A stretch of 64,000 nt of DNA from Anaerolineae bacterium. Its GTDB lineage: Bacteria; Chloroflexota; Anaerolineae; Promineifilales; Promineifilaceae. The position numbers and the translations under genes were made by a program. Location of the stretch: contig JAHDWJ010000001.1 in the NCBI GenBank assembly GCA_023384415.1, positions 270,799-334,798 of the forward strand, given 5' to 3'. Positions 41,752-49,729 of this stretch are shown one piece after another (the first letter of the stretch is position 1; the number at the start of each line of letters is the position of its first letter). The notes under the pieces were generated by a model. It made no database searches. It was not told the origin of the DNA and saw only the letters and a list, made by a program, of their open reading frames with translations.

Positions 41752-42108
41752 ATGGGCGAGGAACTTGTAATAGGGATTCGTTTGCTTCTTCTGAAAGTGG
41801 CCGAGGCAGCGAATCAACTTACAACCTTATTTTTCCACGAGTTATCCACCGATCCCGGTTTTCGGGAAGGGTTCCTAACTGCATTGGGGCTAGGTCTATT
41901 CATTGGCACCGCCTCCCGCTACATCCTCTTCTGGCGTCGGCAAATCCAGGCTTTCTTTTCCCCTCCCACCATCGTTTTATCGAGCCGCGGCCCCACCCCG
42001 GCCCAAAGTTATGCCAGCTGCATCGCGGCCGCGGCCAAAATTGGTTTAGTAACAGTTTTGCTCCTGGTACTGCTCCTCGCCATGCTCACGGAAAAATTCA
42101 CCTCATAA
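41752..42108 (+). CDS. Hypothetical two-helix membrane protein
   Basis: A 118-residue protein with membrane helices at about 50-65 (FLTALGLGLFIGTASRYILF) and 90-110 (LVTVLLLVLLLAML). An in-frame GTG nine bases upstream is possible. It is divergent from the Trp-rich gene and may share its control region. The layout suggests a small integral protein of a mobile or conserved Chloroflexota locus, but no family was recognised. Confidence 0.55.
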   Translation: MGEELVIGIRLLLLKVAEAANQLTTLFFHELSTDPGFREGFLTALGLGLFIGTASRYILFWRRQIQAFFSPPTIVLSSRGPTPAQSYASCIAAAAKIGLVTVLLLVLLLAMLTEKFTS

Positions 42109-42220
42109 CTGTAGAAAACCGTCTAGTTGCGGCCGCAAGTTGCCCAGGTCAACTATGGAGATGTCGTATCCCTTGACTGCCCATTTCCCTATCATTAGAT
42201 TGGTTTTGGCATAAGCGAGT

Positions 42221-42865
42221 TTAAGGCAGCAAGAGCCTGGCAAGAGATCGAGATAACCAAAGTTCATATTCTTCCCCTGACCAGCCATGGTCTCCAACCA
42301 GCAAGTTATAAACTTCTGCACTTGCTATTACCCAGATGGTTTCAACAGCGGATAATTTGCTCAATCCTTCTTGTAAAGGGCCATTTGCCAGCAGGCAATC
42401 AATGAAAAACCCCATTCCGTGAAATCTATCAGCCAAATATTTTTGGCGTAATCTGTTTATGTCAGGTTCAGTTTTAGCTGCAGCACACATCACTTCTACG
42501 AGGGGTGCAGCCTGGGAAAAAAATAGAGACATTCTTTGGGCAAACAGTTGGATTTGTCGGTGTTGATTCCGTTCAGATGCCAATTCGCCAATATGAGAGC
42601 TTAACAACGCTGGAACAGGGCCGCCATCTGTTTCAACGGCTACTCCAACCGCCCGTGAAAGGAGAGTTCGTTTGTTCAGGAACACCGCATAAATTGTTTC
42701 TGGAGCTACTTTAGCTTGGTGGGCAATCGTTTCTATGGTGACCCCGGCATATCCCTTGGCAATAAATAGCGCTCTGGCAGTTTCAATGATTCTAGATTGG
42801 ACTTCCAAAGCCCTGGCCTGCCGTTTGGTGGAGTCGTATTTTCGTTTGGAATTTTCTGGAGACAT
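42221..42865 (-). CDS. TetR/AcrR-family transcriptional repressor
   Basis: A 214-residue protein. N-terminal helix-turn-helix at about 20-65: RIIETARALFIAKGYAGVTI, ETIAHQAKVAPETIYAVFLNKR, the TetR signature. The C-terminal ligand-binding half is variable. ATG at 42865 chosen; an in-frame GTG at 42877 is possible. Just upstream lies an inverted repeat (42900-42932) next to a rightward promoter, so the protein probably represses that promoter and itself. Its ligand is unknown. Confidence 0.88.
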   Translation of the reverse strand: MSPENSKRKYDSTKRQARALEVQSRIIETARALFIAKGYAGVTIETIAHQAKVAPETIYAVFLNKRTLLSRAVGVAVETDGGPVPALLSSHIGELASERNQHRQIQLFAQRMSLFFSQAAPLVEVMCAAAKTEPDINRLRQKYLADRFHGMGFFIDCLLANGPLQEGLSKLSAVETIWVIASAEVYNLLVGDHGWSGEEYELWLSRSLARLLLP

Positions 42866-42870
42866 TTCAC

Positions 42871-42899
42871 TTGACACTTTGGTTACTTTATTCTATCAT
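42871..42899 (+). promoter_or_regulatory. Rightward promoter beside the TetR gene
   Basis: TTGACA (42871-42876), 17-nt spacer, TATCAT (42894-42899). It points towards the gene at 43253 and its -10 abuts the TetR-operator-like repeat. Confidence 0.55.
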
Positions 42900-42932
42900 C
42901 AATTTGGATACAGTAATACTTTATCTAAATTG
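42900..42932. promoter_or_regulatory. Probable TetR operator
   Basis: CAATTTGGATA (42900-42910), 11 nt, TATCTAAATTG (42922-42932): an inverted repeat with one mismatch over 11-bp arms. It starts directly at the end of the -10 box, the position where a bound repressor would block transcription. Confidence 0.6.
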
Positions 42933-43252
42933 ACCGGTGCGTTAGAAACAATTGTAACTGGATTTTGACAAAAATTGGCATGGTTCACTTTCTCTAGAAA
43001 CGGTGCTTTACAAATTGCTGACCGCAGACAGCCGACGGTAGATCGCCTAACAGTGGGAAAGTTGCGGTCGGCGGTCCATGGTCGGGGGTCAAATTGTAAA
43101 GATCGCTTGAACCATGCCCAAAAATTGATTTTACCAACAGTAATAACCAATACCCCATTACCGCAATTCGTTAATTACCAGTGGTCAGATCAAAAAACGT
43201 CAGATTCCAATTGCAATGATTATCACCTTTGAACTTAGAGAAAGGAGCCGTT
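42933..43252. other. Leader region before the 43253 gene
   Basis: 320 nt. It includes GACCGCAGACAGCCGAC and GTCGGCGGTC, imperfectly complementary low-complexity stretches. An 85-codon open frame (42975-43232) has no coding character and is not called. If the promoter at 42871 drives 43253, this is a long leader. Confidence 0.4.
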
Positions 43253-43537
43253 ATGTACACCCTATCCATAGAACATCCTATCCCCAATTATGAGAATTGG
43301 AAACGAGCTTTTGACAGCGATCCTGTTGGACGAGAAAAGATGAAGGTGCGCCGTTATCAAATCTTACGCCCTTTGGACAATCCTAATTATGTGCGGGTCA
43401 ATCTGGAGTTTGATACCCCAGATGATGCCGAGGCGTTGCTAACGGCCATGCGGGCCGTGTGGGCACGGGTGGAAGGTACAATTATGACTAACCCTAAAGC
43501 GCAAATTGCTGAAGTTGTGGAAACAAAAATATTGTAA
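43253..43537 (+). CDS. Small ferredoxin-like-fold protein (monooxygenase-like, ABM type)
   Basis: A 94-residue protein. Short beta-alpha-beta layout: MYTLSIEHPIPNYENWKRAF, VRRYQILRPLDNPNYVRVNLEF, EALLTAMRAVW. It resembles dimeric alpha-beta barrel proteins related to antibiotic-biosynthesis monooxygenases, often of unknown substrate. AAAGGAG at 43239-43245 sets the ATG at 43253. It lies downstream of a promoter that the adjacent TetR protein may control. Confidence 0.6.
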   Translation: MYTLSIEHPIPNYENWKRAFDSDPVGREKMKVRRYQILRPLDNPNYVRVNLEFDTPDDAEALLTAMRAVWARVEGTIMTNPKAQIAEVVETKIL

Positions 43538-43715
43538 ATTCGCGGCCGCCTTACTCTCTTCACCCAATCATAAAGCGTGAGGCAGGGCGCGGCCGCGTTG
43601 CCCTCCTTCAATGAACATCAACAAAACCAGTGTATAATAAACAATCTCGCGCAGAGAGGCGAAGACGCAAAGCGGAACCCCTCTGCATCTTCATAGGTGA
43701 AGGCAGGGACGTACA

Positions 43716-44093
43716 GTGGACCAAACGGCAAAAGATGACCTGATGCAGCCGTTGAGATTACGTTCAATGGCCTTAGTGGACAGGGATCTCGGCTTTTTCG
43801 AGCAACTTTTGGCTGAGGATTTCTGTTACACAAACGCCAGCGGCCAGGTGTTCAACAAAACGACTTACCTTGACTTCTTCATCAACTCCGGGCAAATGAT
43901 CTGGCGAAAGCAAGAGCTGGATGACATCACAATCCACTGGTATGGCGAGATAGCCATAGTTGTCTGCAAAATCTACGATCAGGCATCCTACCAGGGCCAG
44001 CCGTTTGCAGGCCATTTCCGCTCAACTCAGGTGTTAAAGAAAACAGCAGGTTCATGGCAATATCTGACTGGTCAGACAACCGCCATTACCTGA
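43716..44093 (+). CDS. NTF2-like / DUF4440 (SnoaL-like) protein
   Basis: A 125-residue protein starting with GTG. The cone-shaped NTF2 fold pattern is clear: RSMALVDRDLGFFEQLLAEDF-type first helix, CYTNASGQVFNKTTYLDFF, then strands and a closing FRSTQVLKKTAGSWQYL. Members include steroid isomerases, polyketide cyclases and many of unknown role. The upstream 43634 TATAAT could be its -10. It has no operon partner. Confidence 0.75.
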   Translation: MDQTAKDDLMQPLRLRSMALVDRDLGFFEQLLAEDFCYTNASGQVFNKTTYLDFFINSGQMIWRKQELDDITIHWYGEIAIVVCKIYDQASYQGQPFAGHFRSTQVLKKTAGSWQYLTGQTTAIT

Positions 44094-44137
44094 TTTATCT
44101 CACCTCATTCCCTCCCCGCTCACCAACCCGTGTTATA

Positions 44138-44210
44138 TTGCAACGGGCATGATCTGGCATTTTTCGCCCTGCCGTCGTGTCGCTTTGACGCCGCGTCGGG
44201 TATATAATCT
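44138..44210 (+). repeat. Repeat A flanking dnaE (copy upstream)
   Basis: GTTATATTGCAACGGGCATG, ATCTGGCATTTTTCGCC, GTGTCGCTTTGACGCCGCG and TATATAATC. A matching copy follows dnaE at 49541-49619. The end holds a TATAAT (44203-44208) that would be a -10 for dnaE. Confidence 0.7.
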
Positions 44211-44215
44211 CCCCA

Positions 44216-44281
44216 TGTTGATCAACTCAACAATTCCGCTGTCCCTTCATCCTTCATCCTTCATAATTCCTAATTCATAAT
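44216..44281 (+). CDS. Possible upstream ORF in the dnaE leader (21 codons)
   Basis: ATG at 44216, 8 nt after the TATAAT, runs 21 codons (MLINSTIPLSLHPSSFIIPNS) to TAA at 44281, 10 nt before the dnaE ATG. Its second half is the TTCATCCTTCATAATTC leader repeat, so it could be an accident of the repeat. If translated it would be leaderless and could influence dnaE translation. Confidence 0.25.
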
Positions 44282-44283
44282 TC
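44245..44283 (+). repeat. TTCATCCTTCATAATTC leader repeat, copy 4
   Basis: Tandem TTCATCC words and TTCATAATTC directly before the dnaE start codon; no ribosome-binding site is visible in between. Confidence 0.65.
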
Positions 44284-44290
44284 TCTGCCC

Positions 44291-47200
44291 ATGAGCGAAC
44301 ACCACCCCTTTGTCCATCTGCACGTCCACAGCGAATATTCCCTGCTGGATGGCCTCAGCCGTATAGATGATCTGGTTGCCCGCGCCAAATCGCTCAACCA
44401 GCCTGCCCTGGCCCTCACTGACCACGGGGCCATGTATGGGGTCATCCCGTTTTACCGGGCCTGCAAAGCCGGGGGAATCAAACCGATCATTGGCATTGAG
44501 AGTTACGTTGCCAGCCGCACCATGCACGACCGCGACCCCAATCTGGACAAAGACCGCTTTCACCTGCTCCTGCTGGCCCAAAACCAGACCGGCTACCAAA
44601 ATTTGCTCAAAATCGCCTCGGTCGCCCAACTAGAAGGGTATTATTACCGCCCCCGCGTAGACCATGATTTCCTGGCCGCCCATGCCGAGGGTCTCATCGC
44701 TACCACTGGCTGCCTGGCGGCCGAAGTACCCCGCGCTATTGATCGCGGCCAGATAGATAAAGCCCACCAACTGATGGGTTATTACCTGGACGTATTTGGC
44801 CCCGACCGGTTCTACATTGAGCTGCAAGAACATGACATACCCCAGCTTATCACCGTCAACAACACCTTAATCGAATTCGCCCAACGATATAATCTCCGCT
44901 TTCTGGCTACCAACGATGTCCATTACACCTCCCCCGAAGAAGCGGTGCCCCACGATGTCCTGCTGTGCATCCAGACCAGTGCTACGGTGCAGCAGCAAAA
45001 CCGGATGCGCCTATCCAACCAGGAGTATTATCTCAAATCCCATGCCGAAATGGCCAAACTGTTCGGCCATATTCCTGGCGCATTAGACAACAGCCTGCTT
45101 ATTGCCGAACAATGTGAAGTCAACCTGGACATGGAAGGGTATCACCTGCCCAACTTTGACGTGCCCGATGGATATACCCCGGCCACCTACCTGCGCTATC
45201 TCTGCCAGAAAGGGTTGGTCTGGCGGTATGGGGAAGATCGTGTTCAAAGTGATGAAGCGTTACATGCCCGCCTGGAGCATGAACTCAACATCATTGGCAA
45301 GATGGGGTTCGAGACGTATTTCTTGATCGTGTGGGATTTATCGGAGTTTGCCCGGCGCAGCCTGGAGTGGTGGATCGCCAATGGGGAGCAGTTTTACCCC
45401 GGGATGAGTTATGAAGAGTGGCGCGAGAATGACATCTGGTGGAATGTGCGCGGCTCTGGAGCCGGGTCAGTAGTGGCCTATACTCTGGGGATTACCGGCA
45501 TTGACCCCCTGGCTAATGGGCTTATCTTTGAGCGGTTCCTCAATCCAGGGCGCGTCTCTATGCCCGATATTGACCTGGATTACCCGGATGATCGCCGCCA
45601 TGAGATGGTGGAGTATGCCCTGCGTAAATATGGCTCGGATAAGGTGGCCCAAATTATTACTTTTGGGACGCTGGGGGCACGGGCGGCTATTCGGGACGTG
45701 GGGCGGGCGATGGATGTGCCCCTAACGCAGGTGGATGAGATAGCCAAGATGATTCCGGCCATCCCTGGCAAACCGGTCTCTATTGCCAATGTGCTAGACA
45801 AAGATCATGAGTTTTATAATGCGGAATTTGAAGCGTTGTACAAGACGGATGAAGCGATCCGCAATCTGATTGAGACGGCGCAAAACCTGGAAGGGGTGTC
45901 TCGCCATGCGTCTAGCCATGCGGCCGGGGTGATTATTTCAGATAAGCCGCTGGTGGAATATGTGCCTCTGAATCGGCCTACCAGTGGGGAAGCAGGGTTG
46001 GGGGGGATTGACCGGGTAACGCAATGGCCGATGGAAATTGTGGAATCTATCGGGTTGCTCAAGGTGGATTTTCTGGGATTGAGTACGTTGACGGTGTTGC
46101 GGACGGCCGCCCGGCTGATTGAACAGCGGCATGGCACTAAATACCAGATGGACAATATTCCGTATGATGTGGGGCATGTGGGGCCAGACCCAACGAAGAA
46201 GCCGGAAGCGTTGTTTGATATGTTGGGGCGGGGTGATGTGCTGGGGGTGTTTCAGGTGGAAGGGGCGGGGATGCGTCGGTTGATGATGGAGATGCGGCCG
46301 CAGCGGTTCGATCACATTATCGCCGCCATCTCTCTCTATCGGCCTGGCCCTATGGACAACATTCCTGAATATATCCGTCGGATGCACGCTGATATTTTTC
46401 AGAGCAAAGATATTGTGGCTTATCACACCCCTGCCTTGAAGCCCATTTTGAGTGATACCTATGGAATTTTAGTCTATCAAGAACAGATCATTCGTATAGC
46501 CAGTGACCTGGCGGGGTATGAACCGGGCGAAGCGGACATGATCCGTAAAGCGGTCTCTAAAAAGAAGCGTGATCTGATTGATAAACACAAAATCCAGTTT
46601 ACTAAGGGAGCCATGGAGCGGGGATTTTCCCAGGAAGTGTGTGATGCCATCTGGGGGGACATTGAATTTTTTGCTCGTTATGGCTTTAACAAATGTTTGC
46701 CAGGGGATGTAGAGGTCGTGGATGCAGCAACGGGGCGGCTGGTGCGGATTGAGGAGTTATATCAGGGCGCGGCCGCCATCCAACATACCCTTACTTGTGA
46801 TACCGAACATCTGAAACTCCAGCGCGGCCGCGTCACCGATGTTATTGATAACGGTATTAAACCCGTTTACCGCCTGACTACCGCTTTAGGGCGTCAGATC
46901 GAAGCCACAGCCAATCACCCATTCTACACCTTTGCTGGTTGGCAGCAGCTAGACCAGCTACAGCCAGGTAGCCAGATCGCGGTACCCCGCCATTTACCCA
47001 TTGCCGGGCATAACGAATGGCCCGAACATGAAGTTATTGTGTTGGCTCACCTGCTGGCTGAAGGCAATTTGTGTCACCCCCATTCCGTTTATTATTACAC
47101 CCAACATGATCCCAGTCTTCAAGATTACATCCAGGCTGTTGAGCAGTTTGACAACGTAGAAGCCAAAGTTGCCATTCATCGGCAAACCTACTCCGTTTAT

Positions 47201-49504
47201 GCCCGGCGACGGGTGCGAGGGCAAGAGTCTGGGGTTGTTTTGTGGGCCAGGCAGCTTGGCATTTGGGGTAAAAACGCCCAGACGAAGGAAATCCCCGCCG
47301 ATCTATTTACCCTGACAAACCCGCAAATTGCCCTGTTCTTAGGTCGCTTATGGGATGGAGATGGGGCCATCAATCGGCAGGAGCGACAAAATATCCACGC
47401 CTATTATACCACTGCCTCGGAGCGATTGGCGCGACAGGTTCAACATTTACTGCTCCGATTAGGTATTGTATCCAGTCTACGCCAGACTGTTTTCCCCTAC
47501 AAAGCAGGGCGTATAGGGTATCAGGTCCATGTGATGGGCAGCGAACAGATGCAGCAATTTGCTCGCTTGATTGGCCCCCACCTACTGCGAGTAGATCAAC
47601 AGGCGATGTGTCAGGAACTGCACCAGCCGCAGTTTAATATTGCCGCCCCCTCCCGCGATATTATCCCTATGCCGATCAAACAGTTGGTACCCACAGCCAA
47701 AGAGATGGCGGGAGTAACCTGGACGCAAATTTATGAAGCTGCTGGCGTAGCGCAGCGGGAATTTTACCCAGTCCATACCGCCAGCAAACAGGGATTCCGG
47801 CGCGGGACGATTGAGCGGGTGGCTGATTTTTTTGATAGTGAACTATTACGCTGCTACGCCCAAAGTGATATTTACTGGGATCAGGTGGTCTCCATTGATT
47901 ATGTAGGCGAAAAACAGACCTATGACCTGACAATTGAACAAACCCATAATTTTATAGCTAATGATATCCTGGTTCACAATAGCCATGCGGCTGATTATGC
48001 CGTCATCACCTGTCAGACCGCTTTCCTTAAAGCGCATTACCCGGTGGAATATATGGCGGCTTTGCTCTCAGTAGAGCGGGATAAGACGGATAAAGTTGCC
48101 AAATATCTGGCTGAGGCCCGACGGTTGGGTATTCAAGTGGCCCCACCGAGTGTGAATGCGGCCAATCTGGATTTCACGATTGAAGACACGGATAAAGGGC
48201 CGATCATTCGCTATGGTATGGGGGCAATTAAAAATGCAGGAGAAGCCGCGATCAATCTCATTTTGACGGAGCGGCGGGCTGATGGTTTGTTTGCTGATTT
48301 TGAAACCTTTTGTGAACGGGTGGATTTACGCCGGGTGGGTAAACGAGCGTTGGAATCTATGATCAAGGTGGGGGTGTTTGATGAATGGGGCACGCGGCCG
48401 CAGTTTCTTGACGCCCTGGACCGGATGATGGCTCACAGTGGCAAAAGCCATGACGCGGCCGCAGCCGGGCAAATGTCCCTCTTTGGCATGTTAGGGGGAG
48501 CGGCTGGCCCCACTGTCAAAGCAGATTTGCTCTACCCGGCAGATAAAGTAGACGCCATTGATCGCCGCAAATTGTTGGATTGGGAAAAAGAGCTGATTGG
48601 GGTTTATCTCTCGGAGCATCCGCTCCAGCAAAGCCTGGCTGACCTCAAAACGGTGGTGAATGCCACAACCAGTGACCTGGATGAGAGTAAAAATGGGCGA
48701 GAGGTGGTGCTGGCCGGGCTGATCGCCCATTTGCGGCCGCATACCACCAAAAAGGGAGATGCCATGGCCTTTGGCGCCCTGGAAGATTTAGATGGTAAGG
48801 TGGATTTGCTCTTCTTCCCCAAGACGTGGCAGATGGTACGCGGCCGCATCAAAGTTGATCAAATCGTCGTCATCCGGGGCAAGGTGCAGGCTGAAAACGA
48901 TAGCCTCACCGTCATTGTAGATGAAGTGCGTGACAAAATTGAGACGGCCAAAGCCGCCGAAGATACCTGGAACCCGTACACCAGCGGCTGGCAGGAGGAC
49001 GCTTATCTGGAGATGGAGTCTAGCTGGGATGAGCCAGAGTGGGATGCGGAGATGATGGGAACGCGGCCGCTGCCTGGCAATGGTCAAACCAGCGGGATCA
49101 AAAATGGTGGCCGCCAGGCCAACGGCAGCAATGGCAAACCCCAGACCAACGGCAAAGCTACCCCTCCCCGCATTGCCGAACCGCCGCCTCCGACATATAT
49201 GCCACCCCCGCCGCCAAATTTTGAGGATGAGCAGTCGGCAGTAAGCAGTGAGCAGACCTCACCCCGCACTCCTCACGCCTCACGTCACATCATTGTTGAG
49301 ATCGCGGCCGCGGCCAACTGGCGAGATATATTACGACAGGCTCACCATATCGCTAACCAACACCAGGGACCAGATCAGTTTACCCTGACCATCCCGGAAA
49401 AAGGGTATCGCATGACCTTCCCTGATCAATCCACCCATTACAGCCCGGAACTGCTGGCCGCCTTGCGCCAGGTACCAGGGGTGAAGAGTATCATCACCGA
49501 ATAA
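44291..49504 (+). CDS. dnaE: DNA polymerase III alpha subunit with in-frame intein
   Basis: A 1,737-residue precursor; 1,308 residues after intein removal. It is the catalytic replicative polymerase. PHP domain at the N-terminus (HLHVHSEYSLLDG), palm with MPDIDLDYPDDRR carrying catalytic Asp, GRGDVLGVFQVEGAGM thumb/fingers region, and the tail-end OB fold (GREVVLAGLIAHLRPHTTKKG). A 429-residue intein (residues 802-1230) interrupts the conserved FNK|SHAADYA site. The last ~130 residues (linker, then VEIAAAANWRDILRQAHHIAN and VPGVKSIITE) are an extension beyond normal DnaE length. Inside it a GSEQ-type repeat (DEQSAVSSEQTSP, about 1,645-1,665) has been read through. The start lacks a ribosome site. 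Confidence 0.95.
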   Translation: MSEHHPFVHLHVHSEYSLLDGLSRIDDLVARAKSLNQPALALTDHGAMYGVIPFYRACKAGGIKPIIGIESYVASRTMHDRDPNLDKDRFHLLLLAQNQTGYQNLLKIASVAQLEGYYYRPRVDHDFLAAHAEGLIATTGCLAAEVPRAIDRGQIDKAHQLMGYYLDVFGPDRFYIELQEHDIPQLITVNNTLIEFAQRYNLRFLATNDVHYTSPEEAVPHDVLLCIQTSATVQQQNRMRLSNQEYYLKSHAEMAKLFGHIPGALDNSLLIAEQCEVNLDMEGYHLPNFDVPDGYTPATYLRYLCQKGLVWRYGEDRVQSDEALHARLEHELNIIGKMGFETYFLIVWDLSEFARRSLEWWIANGEQFYPGMSYEEWRENDIWWNVRGSGAGSVVAYTLGITGIDPLANGLIFERFLNPGRVSMPDIDLDYPDDRRHEMVEYALRKYGSDKVAQIITFGTLGARAAIRDVGRAMDVPLTQVDEIAKMIPAIPGKPVSIANVLDKDHEFYNAEFEALYKTDEAIRNLIETAQNLEGVSRHASSHAAGVIISDKPLVEYVPLNRPTSGEAGLGGIDRVTQWPMEIVESIGLLKVDFLGLSTLTVLRTAARLIEQRHGTKYQMDNIPYDVGHVGPDPTKKPEALFDMLGRGDVLGVFQVEGAGMRRLMMEMRPQRFDHIIAAISLYRPGPMDNIPEYIRRMHADIFQSKDIVAYHTPALKPILSDTYGILVYQEQIIRIASDLAGYEPGEADMIRKAVSKKKRDLIDKHKIQFTKGAMERGFSQEVCDAIWGDIEFFARYGFNKCLPGDVEVVDAATGRLVRIEELYQGAAAIQHTLTCDTEHLKLQRGRVTDVIDNGIKPVYRLTTALGRQIEATANHPFYTFAGWQQLDQLQPGSQIAVPRHLPIAGHNEWPEHEVIVLAHLLAEGNLCHPHSVYYYTQHDPSLQDYIQAVEQFDNVEAKVAIHRQTYSVYARRRVRGQESGVVLWARQLGIWGKNAQTKEIPADLFTLTNPQIALFLGRLWDGDGAINRQERQNIHAYYTTASERLARQVQHLLLRLGIVSSLRQTVFPYKAGRIGYQVHVMGSEQMQQFARLIGPHLLRVDQQAMCQELHQPQFNIAAPSRDIIPMPIKQLVPTAKEMAGVTWTQIYEAAGVAQREFYPVHTASKQGFRRGTIERVADFFDSELLRCYAQSDIYWDQVVSIDYVGEKQTYDLTIEQTHNFIANDILVHNSHAADYAVITCQTAFLKAHYPVEYMAALLSVERDKTDKVAKYLAEARRLGIQVAPPSVNAANLDFTIEDTDKGPIIRYGMGAIKNAGEAAINLILTERRADGLFADFETFCERVDLRRVGKRALESMIKVGVFDEWGTRPQFLDALDRMMAHSGKSHDAAAAGQMSLFGMLGGAAGPTVKADLLYPADKVDAIDRRKLLDWEKELIGVYLSEHPLQQSLADLKTVVNATTSDLDESKNGREVVLAGLIAHLRPHTTKKGDAMAFGALEDLDGKVDLLFFPKTWQMVRGRIKVDQIVVIRGKVQAENDSLTVIVDEVRDKIETAKAAEDTWNPYTSGWQEDAYLEMESSWDEPEWDAEMMGTRPLPGNGQTSGIKNGGRQANGSNGKPQTNGKATPPRIAEPPPPTYMPPPPPNFEDEQSAVSSEQTSPRTPHASRHIIVEIAAAANWRDILRQAHHIANQHQGPDQFTLTIPEKGYRMTFPDQSTHYSPELLAALRQVPGVKSIITE
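46694..47980 (+). mobile_element. Intein with LAGLIDADG endonuclease in dnaE
   Basis: 429 residues. It begins with Cys (CLPGDVEVVD), has a block B TANHPFYTFAG (Thr and His present), and ends in the His-Asn splice pair (ILVHN); the next extein residue is Ser. Between lies a dodecapeptide endonuclease with blocks LAHLLAEGNL and LGRLWDGDGAI; the first block has Glu in place of the usual Asp. The insertion (FNK|S) is three residues after the site used by the cyanobacterial split DnaE intein, as I recall it (FAEY|CFN). All splice residues are present, so protein splicing is expected. Confidence 0.93.
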
Positions 49505-49540
49505 GTTCTTCTTGCCGCCAGGCACGACAATTTTATTGCC

Positions 49541-49619
49541 GTTATACTGCCAACGGACATAATCTGACATTTTTCGCCTGGTCGCCGTGTCGCTTTGTCA
49601 CCGCGTCGGATATAAATCA
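49541..49619 (+). repeat. Repeat A flanking dnaE (copy downstream)
   Basis: GTTATACTGCCAACGGACAT, AATCTGACATTTTTCGCC, GTGTCGCTTTGTCACCGCG, ATATAAATC: about 80-85 percent like the copy at 44138-44210. It sits before the M15 peptidase gene, as the other sits before dnaE. Confidence 0.7.
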
Positions 49620-49729
49620 GGGGCGGCAGGTCAATTTGCGACGTGTTTTGTTTGTATAAGCTGAAACTTCATCCGCCGGCTACAGCAATTATCAGGTGAA
49701 TAGGGAACACGTTCCCTGTTACCAAAGAG

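Noticed and set aside
42975..43232. 85-codon plus-strand frame before the ferredoxin-fold gene
   Set aside because: Its sequence is low-complexity leader repeat; no ribosome site and no family features.
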